64,000 nt of DNA from Acidimicrobiia bacterium. GTDB taxonomy: Bacteria > Actinomycetota > Acidimicrobiia > Spongiisociales > UBA5794. The notes below the pieces were generated by a model. That model saw nothing but the letters and a program-made list of their open reading frames with translations, was not told the DNA's origin and made no database searches. The translations under genes and the position numbers were made by a program. Shown in pieces: positions 19,390 through 26,708 of this stretch (position 1 is the stretch's first letter; every line of letters starts with the position of its first letter). The DNA is taken from contig JALSQW010000023.1 in assembly GCA_026985095.1 (NCBI GenBank), positions 62,001 to 126,000 of the forward strand, in the 5' to 3' direction.

Positions 19390-20369
19390 TCTCGAGATGA
19401 CCCCTCGCGCCGCTGAGCCGGCGGCGTCTCGTGGAACCGGACGAGGGCACGGCCGGTGAGGATCCCCGTCGTTCCGTCGGGTTCGGGCACGGCGACCACG
19501 ATGGCCGGTGAGCGGGTCTCCTTGAGGATGGGGGTGGCGCGTCCACCGACCGGGAGGGACAGCTCGGCGGCCACGGCGCCGGCCAGGGAGCGCCCGGCTT
19601 CGGAGGCACTGCGTTCGGAGGCGAAGGAGTAGACCCCCGGTCGGGGCTCGGCGACGAAGGACACCACCAAGGTGGCGTCGAGACGGTTGGCGCGACGCGC
19701 CCGCAGACGTTCGGTCGGTCGGGTGTCGATGCTGCGCGACAGGAGCGGGTAGGCCCCTCGCTCGGCGACGAAGCGGACGAGACCCAAGGCCGCGCGCCAG
19801 GTACTGGCAGATTCTTCCTCATCGGAGCACGCGGCATCCACGTAGATGCGGCTGCCGACGATCGTCGGTGGCAGGGTGTCGATCCACTCCCGCTCGCGGA
19901 CGACCTCCCGGCCCGGCTTGTCGGTGGCCCGCCGCATGAGGGCCAACTCGGATGCGACGGCCGGGCCGGCGATGCCGTCCTCGGGCATCCGCCGGTTGTG
20001 CTGGAAATCCAACAGCGCTCGCAACGTGTCGTCACCGAAGATGCCATCGACCTTGCCCGCGTCGAACCCGAGGGCATTGAGTCGGCGCTGGAGCTCGGCG
20101 ACGTCATCGCCTCGCATCATCGGGATCCGCCGGTACAGCAGCCGATCACCGAGCGAGAAGCCGGCGTCGACGAGCGATCGCCAGGTGTCGGGACCGACGA
20201 TGCCATCGACCGGGAGCCCCTTCTTGCGTTGGAACGAGCGGACCGCAGCTTCCGTGGCGTCGCCGAAGAGCCCGACCTCGTCGTCGCCCGTCGGGTGCCC
20301 GAGGGCGGCGAGTCGATCCTGGATGTCGCGCACCGGTTCGCCGCGATCGCCGCGGTGGAAGAGCCTCAC
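19380..20369 (-). CDS. cwlM: CwlM-like protein with degenerate amidase domain
   Basis: A 329-residue protein with two peptidoglycan-binding domains (about 1-68 and 77-140, each with the FGDxT...F pattern) and a C-terminal Amidase_3-like domain (about 165-320). Position and architecture match mycobacterial CwlM, a cytoplasmic regulator of MurA. The amidase zinc ligands are not visible: the usual DPGHGG is replaced by VDAACSDEE and the SxHxN motif by SFVAE. GTG before RLFHRGDRGEPV is chosen because the family begins there; an upstream GTG 18 bases earlier is possible. It follows trxA in the same direction. Confidence 0.78.
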   Translation of the reverse strand: MRLFHRGDRGEPVRDIQDRLAALGHPTGDDEVGLFGDATEAAVRSFQRKKGLPVDGIVGPDTWRSLVDAGFSLGDRLLYRRIPMMRGDDVAELQRRLNALGFDAGKVDGIFGDDTLRALLDFQHNRRMPEDGIAGPAVASELALMRRATDKPGREVVREREWIDTLPPTIVGSRIYVDAACSDEEESASTWRAALGLVRFVAERGAYPLLSRSIDTRPTERLRARRANRLDATLVVSFVAEPRPGVYSFASERSASEAGRSLAGAVAAELSLPVGGRATPILKETRSPAIVVAVPEPDGTTGILTGRALVRFHETPPAQRREGSSRDQR

Positions 20370-20466
20370 GCTCCCATGGTCCCACACGTGGTGCCGAAGC
20401 GGCGATCGTCGGGGCTTCGCGCCTGCACCGACATCCAGGATCGACCGCGCGGCGACGCTTCTGGTC

Positions 20467-20793
20467 TCAGCGGAGGAAGTCGGCGAGCTCCGTCTCGAGC
20501 TGTGCCTTCGAGCGGGCACCGACCAGACGCTTGACCTCCTGACCGTCCTGGAACACGATCAAGGTCGGGATGCTCATCACGCCGTACTGCATGGCGGTCG
20601 CCTGGTTCTCATCGACGTTGAGCTTCACCACCTTGAGCTTCCCGGCCTTCTCGGCGGCCAGTTCCTCGAGCGGGCGATCCATCATCTTGCATGGTCCACA
20701 CCACTCGGCCCAGAAGTCGACGAGCGACGGAGTGGAATCGGCGACGATCTGGCTGAACGTGGCGTCGTCGGCGGTGACGGTGTTGGCGGACAT
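20467..20793 (-). CDS. trxA: Thioredoxin
   Basis: A 108-residue thioredoxin with the active site WCGPC (about residues 31-35) and the cis-proline in MSIPTLIVF. It reduces protein disulfides and is itself reduced by the neighbouring TrxB. An AGGAGGAACC ribosome site directly before ATG fixes the start. The gene lies 49 bases downstream of trxB. Confidence 0.96.
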   Translation of the reverse strand: MSANTVTADDATFSQIVADSTPSLVDFWAEWCGPCKMMDRPLEELAAEKAGKLKVVKLNVDENQATAMQYGVMSIPTLIVFQDGQEVKRLVGARSKAQLETELADFLR

Positions 20794-20842
20794 GGGTTCC
20801 TCCTGCTGGTTCGTCGGGGTGGGGTTCACGGTGTGGCCGAGG

Positions 20843-21769
20843 TCAGGTCTGCTCGTCCAACCATCGCTCCGCATCGATCGCGGCCTGGCAGCCCATGCCG
20901 GCGGCGGTGACGGCTTGACGGTACGTGTGGTCGACCACATCCCCGGCGGCGAACACCCCCTCGACCGACGTTCGAGTCCCCTCGTGCACGACGATGTAGC
21001 CGGCATCGTCGAGGTCGAGCTGGTCGCCGAAGACACTCGTATTGGGGGTGTGGCCGATGGCCAGGAACAGGCCGTCGACGGCGAACTCGGTCTCCTCGCC
21101 CGTCTTGACGTTCTCCAGACGCAGTCCGGTGACCTCCTTGTCGCCGAGGACTTCCTGGACGGTCGTGTCCCAGATGACCTCGATCTTGGGATGGTCGAGG
21201 GCCCGGTGGGTCATGATCTTCGATGCCCGGAACTCGTCTCGACGATGGATGATCGTTACCTTCGAAGCGAACTTGGTGAGGAACAGGGCCTCCTCCATGG
21301 CGCTGTCACCGCCACCGACGACCGCCAGTTCCTTGTCCCGGAAGAAGAAACCGTCGCAGGTCGCGCACGCCGACACGCCGTAGCCACGGAGGCGTTCCTC
21401 GCCGGGCACGCCGAGCCACCGAGCGGACGCCCCCGTGGAGACGATCACGGACTCGGCGTGATAGAGGTCGTCGTTGACCCACACCTTGAACGGGTAGGCG
21501 CCGAAGTCGACCTGCGTGACGTCGGACGACACGATGCGGGTGCCGAACCGCTCGGCCTGCTTGCGCATGTTGTCCATCAGCTCGGGGCCCATGATGCCGT
21601 CGGGGAAGCCAGGGTAGTTCTCGACGTCGGTGGTCAACATGAGCTGGCCGCCGCGTTCCATGCCTTCGATCATCAAGGGGGCGAGATCCGCTCGGGCGGC
21701 GTAGATCGCTGCGGTGAGCCCGGCAGGGCCCGATCCGACGATGAGCACCTTCTCACACGAGTCCGTCAT
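20843..21769 (-). CDS. trxB: Thioredoxin reductase
   Basis: A 308-residue FAD- and NADPH-dependent thioredoxin reductase. The FAD motif is VGSGPAGLTAAIYAARA near the N-terminus, the redox-active cysteines are in SACATCDGFF (about residue 135), the NADPH motif is VVGGGDSAMEEA, and the C-terminal FAD motif is GVFAAGDVVDHTYRQAVTAA. An AGGAG ribosome site precedes ATG. It is in one run with the holin-like, sigma and anti-sigma genes. Confidence 0.97.
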   Translation of the reverse strand: MTDSCEKVLIVGSGPAGLTAAIYAARADLAPLMIEGMERGGQLMLTTDVENYPGFPDGIMGPELMDNMRKQAERFGTRIVSSDVTQVDFGAYPFKVWVNDDLYHAESVIVSTGASARWLGVPGEERLRGYGVSACATCDGFFFRDKELAVVGGGDSAMEEALFLTKFASKVTIIHRRDEFRASKIMTHRALDHPKIEVIWDTTVQEVLGDKEVTGLRLENVKTGEETEFAVDGLFLAIGHTPNTSVFGDQLDLDDAGYIVVHEGTRTSVEGVFAAGDVVDHTYRQAVTAAGMGCQAAIDAERWLDEQT

Positions 21770-21772
21770 CGG

Positions 21773-22066
21773 TCACTCCTGGTTGTCTGCGGGGAAACGC
21801 TTGCTCCAGATGAACGCACCGGCGACGACGAATATGCCGCCAACGACGGCGTAGGCCACCTCCATCCCGATGAGGGCACCGAGGGCGCGGAACAGACCCA
21901 CGATGACCCACAGGACGATGAGGAACGCGAGGGTCGTGACGACGAGGCCGAGGGCCGTCCAGGTCACCGCGTCGGCGACCCGATCCACCGTCATCCGGCG
22001 GATCTTGGCGGCGAGCTCTTCGAGGAAGCTCGCCAGCTGGGTCGCGTAGTCGTTGCGGTCGGTCAT
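21773..22066 (-). CDS. Small phage-holin-like membrane protein
   Basis: A 97-residue protein with an N-terminal amphipathic region (about 1-32) and two membrane helices (about 33-60 and 68-87). The pattern resembles the DUF1469/actinobacterial holin-superfamily membrane proteins of unknown role. It lies 3 bases upstream of trxB and follows the anti-sigma gene by 30 bases. There is no sign of a nearby prophage, so a lysis role is unlikely. Confidence 0.7.
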   Translation of the reverse strand: MTDRNDYATQLASFLEELAAKIRRMTVDRVADAVTWTALGLVVTTLAFLIVLWVIVGLFRALGALIGMEVAYAVVGGIFVVAGAFIWSKRFPADNQE

Positions 22067-22096
22067 CGCCGCCGAGGTTAGCGGTCCGTCGACCCC

Positions 22097-22930
22097 TCAA
22101 GGGCCCGTGACGGAGCAGTCGCTCAGGTCGAGGGTGACGAGGCGTCCGGTTCCCACGATCTCGAGGAGGACCGTGTCGCCGCCGGCGGCGATCGGGGTGA
22201 CCGAGATCGGCGAGCCGACAGCGTCGGCGAGCGCGGCCAAGCAGGCTTCCAGGTCGGCGCGGGCGATCGCGACGTCGAGGCCGGTCTCGCCGACCTCGAC
22301 GGTCGTGGCGCCGTCCTGCTGGAGCGCGGAGAGCCGTTCGGTCGACAGGACCGGCACGACGTAGGTGTCGAGGGTCGGTTCGAGGGTGACCGGCTCGGCT
22401 TCTGCCCGGGCCCCGGTGGTCGTGGTGGCCGCCGTATCGCCCGACGAGAGCGTTTCGGGTGCGGCTTCGCTCATCTCGACGCCGCCGGCGGCGCTGTCGG
22501 CGGCTCGGTCCTCCGCCCCCTGGAACTCCTGGGTCGATGTGGTGGCGGTGACGACGACCTGGGCGAGGTCCTCGCTGGAACCACCCCCCGTGCCGCCGAT
22601 GGCGACGAACGCCACGGCCACCGCGGCGACGCCGACGGCAGGAACGAGCCAGCGGATCCATCCCGGACCGGTGCGCCGGGCCGGTTGGGCCGCTGGAGGC
22701 CGATCGAAGCCGAGGTGGGTGCGGAGGGCCGATCGTAGTTCCGACCGTTCGGCGGCCGTCATGCGAGCGGGTTCGGTGGCGGCGAGGGCCGTCAGGGCTC
22801 GACGTTGCAGGTCGAGCTCGGCGGCCAGTTCGGGATCGGCGGCGAGGAGGGCTTCGGCTTCGGCGCGTTCGGGCCCCGTGAGCCGGCCCTCGGCCAGCGC
22901 GAGGATGAGGTCGAGGTGCTGTTCGTTCAT
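22097..22930 (-). CDS. Anti-sigma factor, membrane-anchored
   Basis: A 277-residue protein starting within the stop of the sigma gene (ATGA), the usual arrangement of a cognate anti-sigma factor. The N-terminal cytoplasmic part (about 1-88) has LALAEGRLTGPERAEAEALLAADPELAAEL, the helical pattern of anti-sigma domains, but no HxxxCxxC zinc motif. One membrane helix lies at about 90-112, and the exterior part is Ser/Thr/Glu-rich with a globular end. In mycobacteria RsmA occupies this place. Confidence 0.8.
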   Translation of the reverse strand: MNEQHLDLILALAEGRLTGPERAEAEALLAADPELAAELDLQRRALTALAATEPARMTAAERSELRSALRTHLGFDRPPAAQPARRTGPGWIRWLVPAVGVAAVAVAFVAIGGTGGGSSEDLAQVVVTATTSTQEFQGAEDRAADSAAGGVEMSEAAPETLSSGDTAATTTTGARAEAEPVTLEPTLDTYVVPVLSTERLSALQQDGATTVEVGETGLDVAIARADLEACLAALADAVGSPISVTPIAAGGDTVLLEIVGTGRLVTLDLSDCSVTGP

Positions 22931-23502
22931 GGTGTGCCTCTTGGATGCTCCGAACCGTCGCGGAGGTTCCCGAGGATCTCGGCGAGCCGTCTCCTGGCCC
23001 GGAAGAGCCGGCTCTTCACGGTTCCGGTCGGAACCTCGAGGATCTCGGCGGCCTGCTCGAGGGCGAGGCCCTCCATGTCGACGAGGACGATGGGGGCGCG
23101 GAACTCGGGGGAGAGCTCGGCGAGGGCGTCCTCGATGCTCGGTCGAAGATCGGCGGAAGCGAACCCTGCCTCCGCCGTGACGTCCACCGGATCGTGGTGT
23201 TCGGGGAGCGGGTCTGCTCGCCGGCGCTTCTGCTTGCGGAGGTGGTCGTAGCAGGTGTTCATCGCGACCCGGTGGAGCCAGGTGGAGAACGCGGCTTCGG
23301 CCTTGTAGCGATCCGCCTTGCGGAAGACGGTGAGGAACGTGTCCTGGGTGGCGTCGAGGGCGGCGTCACGGTCACGGAGCATGCGGAGACAGATCCCGAA
23401 GACCCGGTCCTCGTGCGCGGCCATCAGCTCGTCGAACGCGGCGACATCTCCGGTGAGGTACCTGGAGATGAGCTCGACGTCCTGGGCGGCGCGGTAGGTC
23501 AC
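22927..23502 (-). CDS. ECF RNA polymerase sigma factor, SigM-like
   Basis: A 191-residue ECF sigma factor. Region 2 includes HEDRVFGICLRMLRDRDAALDATQDTFLTVFRK and the segment AFSTWLHRVAMNTCYDHLRKQ; region 4 includes VDMEGLALEQAAEILEVPTGTVKSRLFRARR. GTG at 23502 is preferred because it lies just after the upstream gene; an earlier ATG would overlap that gene by 68 bases. Neighbouring trxB, trxA and CwlM-like genes match the mycobacterial sigM locus, whose regulon is linked to envelope and redox functions. Confidence 0.87.
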   Translation of the reverse strand: MTYRAAQDVELISRYLTGDVAAFDELMAAHEDRVFGICLRMLRDRDAALDATQDTFLTVFRKADRYKAEAAFSTWLHRVAMNTCYDHLRKQKRRRADPLPEHHDPVDVTAEAGFASADLRPSIEDALAELSPEFRAPIVLVDMEGLALEQAAEILEVPTGTVKSRLFRARRRLAEILGNLRDGSEHPRGTP

Positions 23503-23521
23503 GGGGTGATTCTGTCCGAAA

Positions 23522-24808
23522 TCAGCCCGTGAAGCGAGCTTCGGCGATCGTGGTGGAGTATCCGCCACGATCGTCGGGGGGGAGATCACGGAACCACAAC
23601 AGCCAGACGCCGCCTTCCCGGTCGGGGAGACCGATGGTGGTCGTTCCCGGCAGCAGGATGCCGGTGGCGACGTTCTGCCATGCCTCGGGGTCGTCGGGTC
23701 GATCGTCGGACCAGCCGATGCGGTAGGCCGTGCCGCCGGTGCCGGTCACGAGGAGGCGGGTGGGGCTGCCATCGACCTCGAGTGTGAGGCCGACGCCGTT
23801 CTTGATCTCCCGGAGCGGTCGCGAGTACGACTCGGTGGTCCACACGGTGTCGGGGTCTCCGTCCACGACGTTGCCGACGAGGTCATCGAGCTCGGTGCCA
23901 TCACCCAACGGGTCGTACACCGAGGGCCGGGACGGGAGGGTCACGCGTTGGACGACCTCGAGGTCACGGGTTCCGGCCGGCACCGATGGGGTGGGGGTCG
24001 GTTCGGCTTCCACCGGGTAGAGGAAGGGGGCGTTCGAGCGATCGCCGATCGCCAAGCCGGCCGCCGCGGTGGCGATGATCGTCATGGCGACGATCGCGAA
24101 GGCCACGCTCCACCGGATCATGCCGGTGGAGCGGTCACGGTCGTGGCCGGCGGTGAAGGGGATGCCGCGAAGGCCGGCGGCCAGTTGGGCCGCGTCCAGT
24201 TCGCCGCGTTCGGCTCGGTCGAGCACATCATCGAGGGTGGCGGGGAGACCCTCGACGACGTGGGAGGGTCGAACCGACGCTTCGGGGGTGCCGGTGACGG
24301 CCTCGCGCAGGACGCGGGCGAGGTCCCTCGTGTCGGTGTCGCGGGGCTCGGGGGTCCGTCCGAAACCGCCGAGTTTCGCCGGATGGGCGCGGGAGAAATG
24401 GATCGTCGAGGCGTCGATGGCGCCATGGATACCGCCGGCCGCGTGGAACGTCGCGAGACCATCGGCGAGACCCGCGGCGTTGGGGAGGAACTCCTCGACA
24501 GGGAGCGTTTCACCGGCGGCGAGTCGATCCGAGATGGAGACCGCCCCGTCCCATTCGCACGCGGCGTACGTGCCGTTGCCGTCGCTCCCGGCGGCGTAGA
24601 CCTTCTGCACATGCTGGTGCGTCGTGGCCGCCGCTGCCCGGACCGGGGCGAGGAAGGTTTCGATCCGTTCGGGGGATGCATCGGGCGGGAGGAAGCGGAT
24701 GAGGACGGGTCGGTCGAGTTGCTCGTCGGTGGCGAGCCATTCCTCGACGTCTCGGTCACGGCCGAGGCGAACGTTGAGGGAGTAGCGGTCGGGGAGGCGA
24801 GGGGGCAT
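23522..24808 (-). CDS. Pseudokinase-TM-discoidin-like envelope protein
   Basis: A 428-residue protein with three parts: a cytoplasmic protein-kinase-like domain (about 1-215), one membrane helix (about 230-252) and an exterior domain resembling F5/8 type C (discoidin) modules (about 290-428, with NVVDGDPDTVWTT). The kinase is inactive by sequence: HGAID stands where HRDLK is expected and GGFG where DFG is expected. Mycobacterial MviN carries this same arrangement fused behind its lipid II flippase; here the flippase part is missing. It starts 21 bases after the acetyltransferase gene. Confidence 0.78.
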   Translation of the reverse strand: MPPRLPDRYSLNVRLGRDRDVEEWLATDEQLDRPVLIRFLPPDASPERIETFLAPVRAAAATTHQHVQKVYAAGSDGNGTYAACEWDGAVSISDRLAAGETLPVEEFLPNAAGLADGLATFHAAGGIHGAIDASTIHFSRAHPAKLGGFGRTPEPRDTDTRDLARVLREAVTGTPEASVRPSHVVEGLPATLDDVLDRAERGELDAAQLAAGLRGIPFTAGHDRDRSTGMIRWSVAFAIVAMTIIATAAAGLAIGDRSNAPFLYPVEAEPTPTPSVPAGTRDLEVVQRVTLPSRPSVYDPLGDGTELDDLVGNVVDGDPDTVWTTESYSRPLREIKNGVGLTLEVDGSPTRLLVTGTGGTAYRIGWSDDRPDDPEAWQNVATGILLPGTTTIGLPDREGGVWLLWFRDLPPDDRGGYSTTIAEARFTG

Positions 24809-24829
24809 GGGTCCTCCTGCGGTGGTCGC

Positions 24830-25564
24830 TCAGCCGAACCGTAGGACGGTCAGGGGCTCGGGGAGGGTCACGTACCCCTCCGACACGTACAGGCCGATCG
24901 CGGCCCGGTTGTCGAGTTGGGTGTTCAGCAGGAGGGCCTTGGCACCTTGGGTGCGAGCGTTGCGGGCGGCGGCGCGTACCAGCGAGCGACCCATGCCGTT
25001 GCCTTGCCACGCGGGATCCACGGCGACCCGTTGGAGGTAGGAGATGGCATGGCCGTACCCGACGACGGCGTAGGCGATCGGCCGGGTCTCGTTGCCCCTG
25101 ATGATGAGGACCTTCGTCTTGGCCGTGGCCCCGATGGCTTCGCCGAGCCCGTGCTCGTCGAACCGCCAGAAGTCGGGGAAGGCGGCCCGGTCGATGGCGA
25201 GCAGCGGCTCGAGGTCGGAGGGATCGCCTTCGACGACGAGATGGTCGGGGCTGGGTGGCGGCCCGGTGAGGTCGAGACGCATCAACGCGAGGGACAGGTG
25301 GTCGACGTAGCCGACGGCGGTCCACGGCCGTTTCGCCGACTGCGGCAGCGGGGGAGACAGGATGGCGGGGGCGCCGACGGCGAGGAGCCGTTCCGTGCAT
25401 GCCTGCAGGAAGCCGGACCCGCCGCGGACGATGCGGAGGGACGCGTCGTCGACGACGTCGTTCCAGGGTCGGGCTTCTGCCCGGGCCCAGCCCCGGCGAA
25501 GTGTGAGTGGTCCTGGCCATGTTCCACGCTGGAACACTGGGAGGGGGCTCTCTGCGAGCGCCAT
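24830..25564 (-). CDS. GNAT family N-acetyltransferase
   Basis: A 244-residue protein with a C-terminal GNAT domain (about 130-244). The acetyl-CoA loop is VAVDPAWQGNGMGRSLVRAA, followed by LLNTQLDNRAAIGLYVSEGY. The N-terminal half is weakly recognisable. The ATG at 25564 is chosen over one 33 bases upstream because GAGGAG stands 9 bases before it and a TACGCT -10 overlaps the upstream ATG. The substrate is unknown. It heads the leftward cell-wall/redox gene run. Confidence 0.8.
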   Translation of the reverse strand: MALAESPLPVFQRGTWPGPLTLRRGWARAEARPWNDVVDDASLRIVRGGSGFLQACTERLLAVGAPAILSPPLPQSAKRPWTAVGYVDHLSLALMRLDLTGPPPSPDHLVVEGDPSDLEPLLAIDRAAFPDFWRFDEHGLGEAIGATAKTKVLIIRGNETRPIAYAVVGYGHAISYLQRVAVDPAWQGNGMGRSLVRAAARNARTQGAKALLLNTQLDNRAAIGLYVSEGYVTLPEPLTVLRFG

Positions 25565-25596
25565 GGTGCTTGCTCCTCGACTCCGAGCGCCCGCCA

Positions 25597-25602
25597 AGCG
25601 TA
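25597..25602 (-). promoter_or_regulatory. -10 box of the acetyltransferase-to-cwlM run
   Basis: The minus strand reads TACGCT (TAnnnT), about 33 bases before the GNAT start codon, leaving a short leader that includes the GAGGAG ribosome site. No good -35 was found. It would be the promoter of the leftward run through trxA. Confidence 0.35.
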
Positions 25603-25632
25603 CCTGCGGCTCGGAGGTGCGGGGCCGCCTGC

Positions 25633-25638
25633 GACAAT
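25633..25638 (+). promoter_or_regulatory. Weak -10 box before the deacetylase gene
   Basis: GACAAT ends 6 bases before the ATG, the spacing seen for leaderless genes elsewhere in this window, although the first base departs from TAnnnT. No ribosome site is present upstream of this gene. Confidence 0.3.
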
Positions 25639-25644
25639 GCGGCC

Positions 25645-26658
25645 ATGCAGGTCGGGCTCTTCACGCATCCGTCGGCGGACGATCATCGCGGTCCACGGGG
25701 TCACCCGGAGCGACCCGAGCGACTGCGGGCGGTCATCGACGGGGTCGATGCCTCCGGGTTGACGGTGGTGCGCCGGTCGGCCTCCGAGGTGGATCTGGGA
25801 ACGCTGGCGACCGTGCACGATCCGGGCTACATCAGGAGCATCGAGCGGTTCTGTGCAGCCGGGGGCGGGGCGCTGGACCCCGACACGTATGCGGTTCGGG
25901 CGACCTGGGAGGCGGCGTTGCGGGCTGCGGGCGCGGGTCTCGACGCGATCGAGCGGCTGTCGTCGGGGTTCGATGGATGCGCGTTCTCGGCGATGAGGCC
26001 ACCGGGCCATCATGCCGAACGCGACCGGGCGATGGGGTTCTGCGTCTTCAACAACATCGCGGTCGCGGCCGCGACGTTGGTCGGATCGGGAGCGCGGGTC
26101 GCGATCGTCGATTGGGACGTTCATCACGGCAACGGCACCCAGCACACGTTCTACGACGATCCCCGGGTGCTGTACGTGTCGTTGCATCAGTTCCCGTTCT
26201 ATCCGGGAACCGGCTGGCTCGACGAGACGGGTTCCGGTGCCGGGGAGGGCTTCACCGTGAACCTGCCGCTTCCGGCGGGGAGCGACGGGGCGGTCTACCG
26301 GGCGGCGTTCCACCACGTCGTGGTACCGGTGCTGGCGGAGTTCGCCCCGGACTGGGTGTTGATCTCCGCGGGATACGACGCACATCTGCGAGATCCGTTG
26401 GCGTCGATGCGGCTGGTGGCCGACGACTATCGGGCGATGGCCCAGGCGATCCGGGCGGTCGTCGCCGCCGATCGGATCGTGGCGTTCCTCGAGGGAGGCT
26501 ACGACCTGACGGCGTTGACCGAGTCGGTGGCGGCGACGCTGCAGGGGGTGGCGGCGGGTCCGTCGGTGGGCATCGTGGCGGGGGAACCCGGCGGGGAGGC
26601 CGCCGAGGTACTGGCCCGGGCGGTGACGCTGTTCTCTCGCTGGTGGGAGCTGGGGTAG
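25645..26658 (+). CDS. Histone deacetylase family hydrolase
   Basis: A 337-residue member of the arginase/deacetylase fold (AcuC/HdaH type). The active site is complete: RPPGHHAE (paired histidines), DWDVHHGNGTQ (zinc ligands Asp and His), a third Asp in SAGYDAH, and EGGYD near the C-terminus. Bacterial members deacetylate polyamines, acetoin-related substrates or lysines of enzymes; which applies here is not clear. The start is supported by leaderless spacing and by the family-typical first residues. Confidence 0.9.
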   Translation: MQVGLFTHPSADDHRGPRGHPERPERLRAVIDGVDASGLTVVRRSASEVDLGTLATVHDPGYIRSIERFCAAGGGALDPDTYAVRATWEAALRAAGAGLDAIERLSSGFDGCAFSAMRPPGHHAERDRAMGFCVFNNIAVAAATLVGSGARVAIVDWDVHHGNGTQHTFYDDPRVLYVSLHQFPFYPGTGWLDETGSGAGEGFTVNLPLPAGSDGAVYRAAFHHVVVPVLAEFAPDWVLISAGYDAHLRDPLASMRLVADDYRAMAQAIRAVVAADRIVAFLEGGYDLTALTESVAATLQGVAAGPSVGIVAGEPGGEAAEVLARAVTLFSRWWELG

Positions 26659-26693
26659 GAGACACCTCTCAAGCGCCGGACGAGGGGTGCCGA

Positions 26694-26705
26694 TACCCGC
26701 GGGTA
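26694..26705. repeat. 12-base palindrome upstream of pilT
   Basis: TACCCGCGGGTA is a perfect palindrome 3 bases before the pilT ATG. It could be an operator over the translation or transcription start, or simply chance in GC-rich DNA. Confidence 0.3.
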
Positions 26706-26708
26706 CCC

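Noticed and set aside
22927-23589. Longer form of the SigM-like gene starting at 23589
   Set aside because: It would overlap the pseudokinase gene by 68 bases and adds residues without sigma-factor similarity.
25520-25536. TGTTCCACGC...GGAACA repeat as parS
   Set aside because: The arms are one base too far apart for ParB geometry, so it is reported only as a palindrome.
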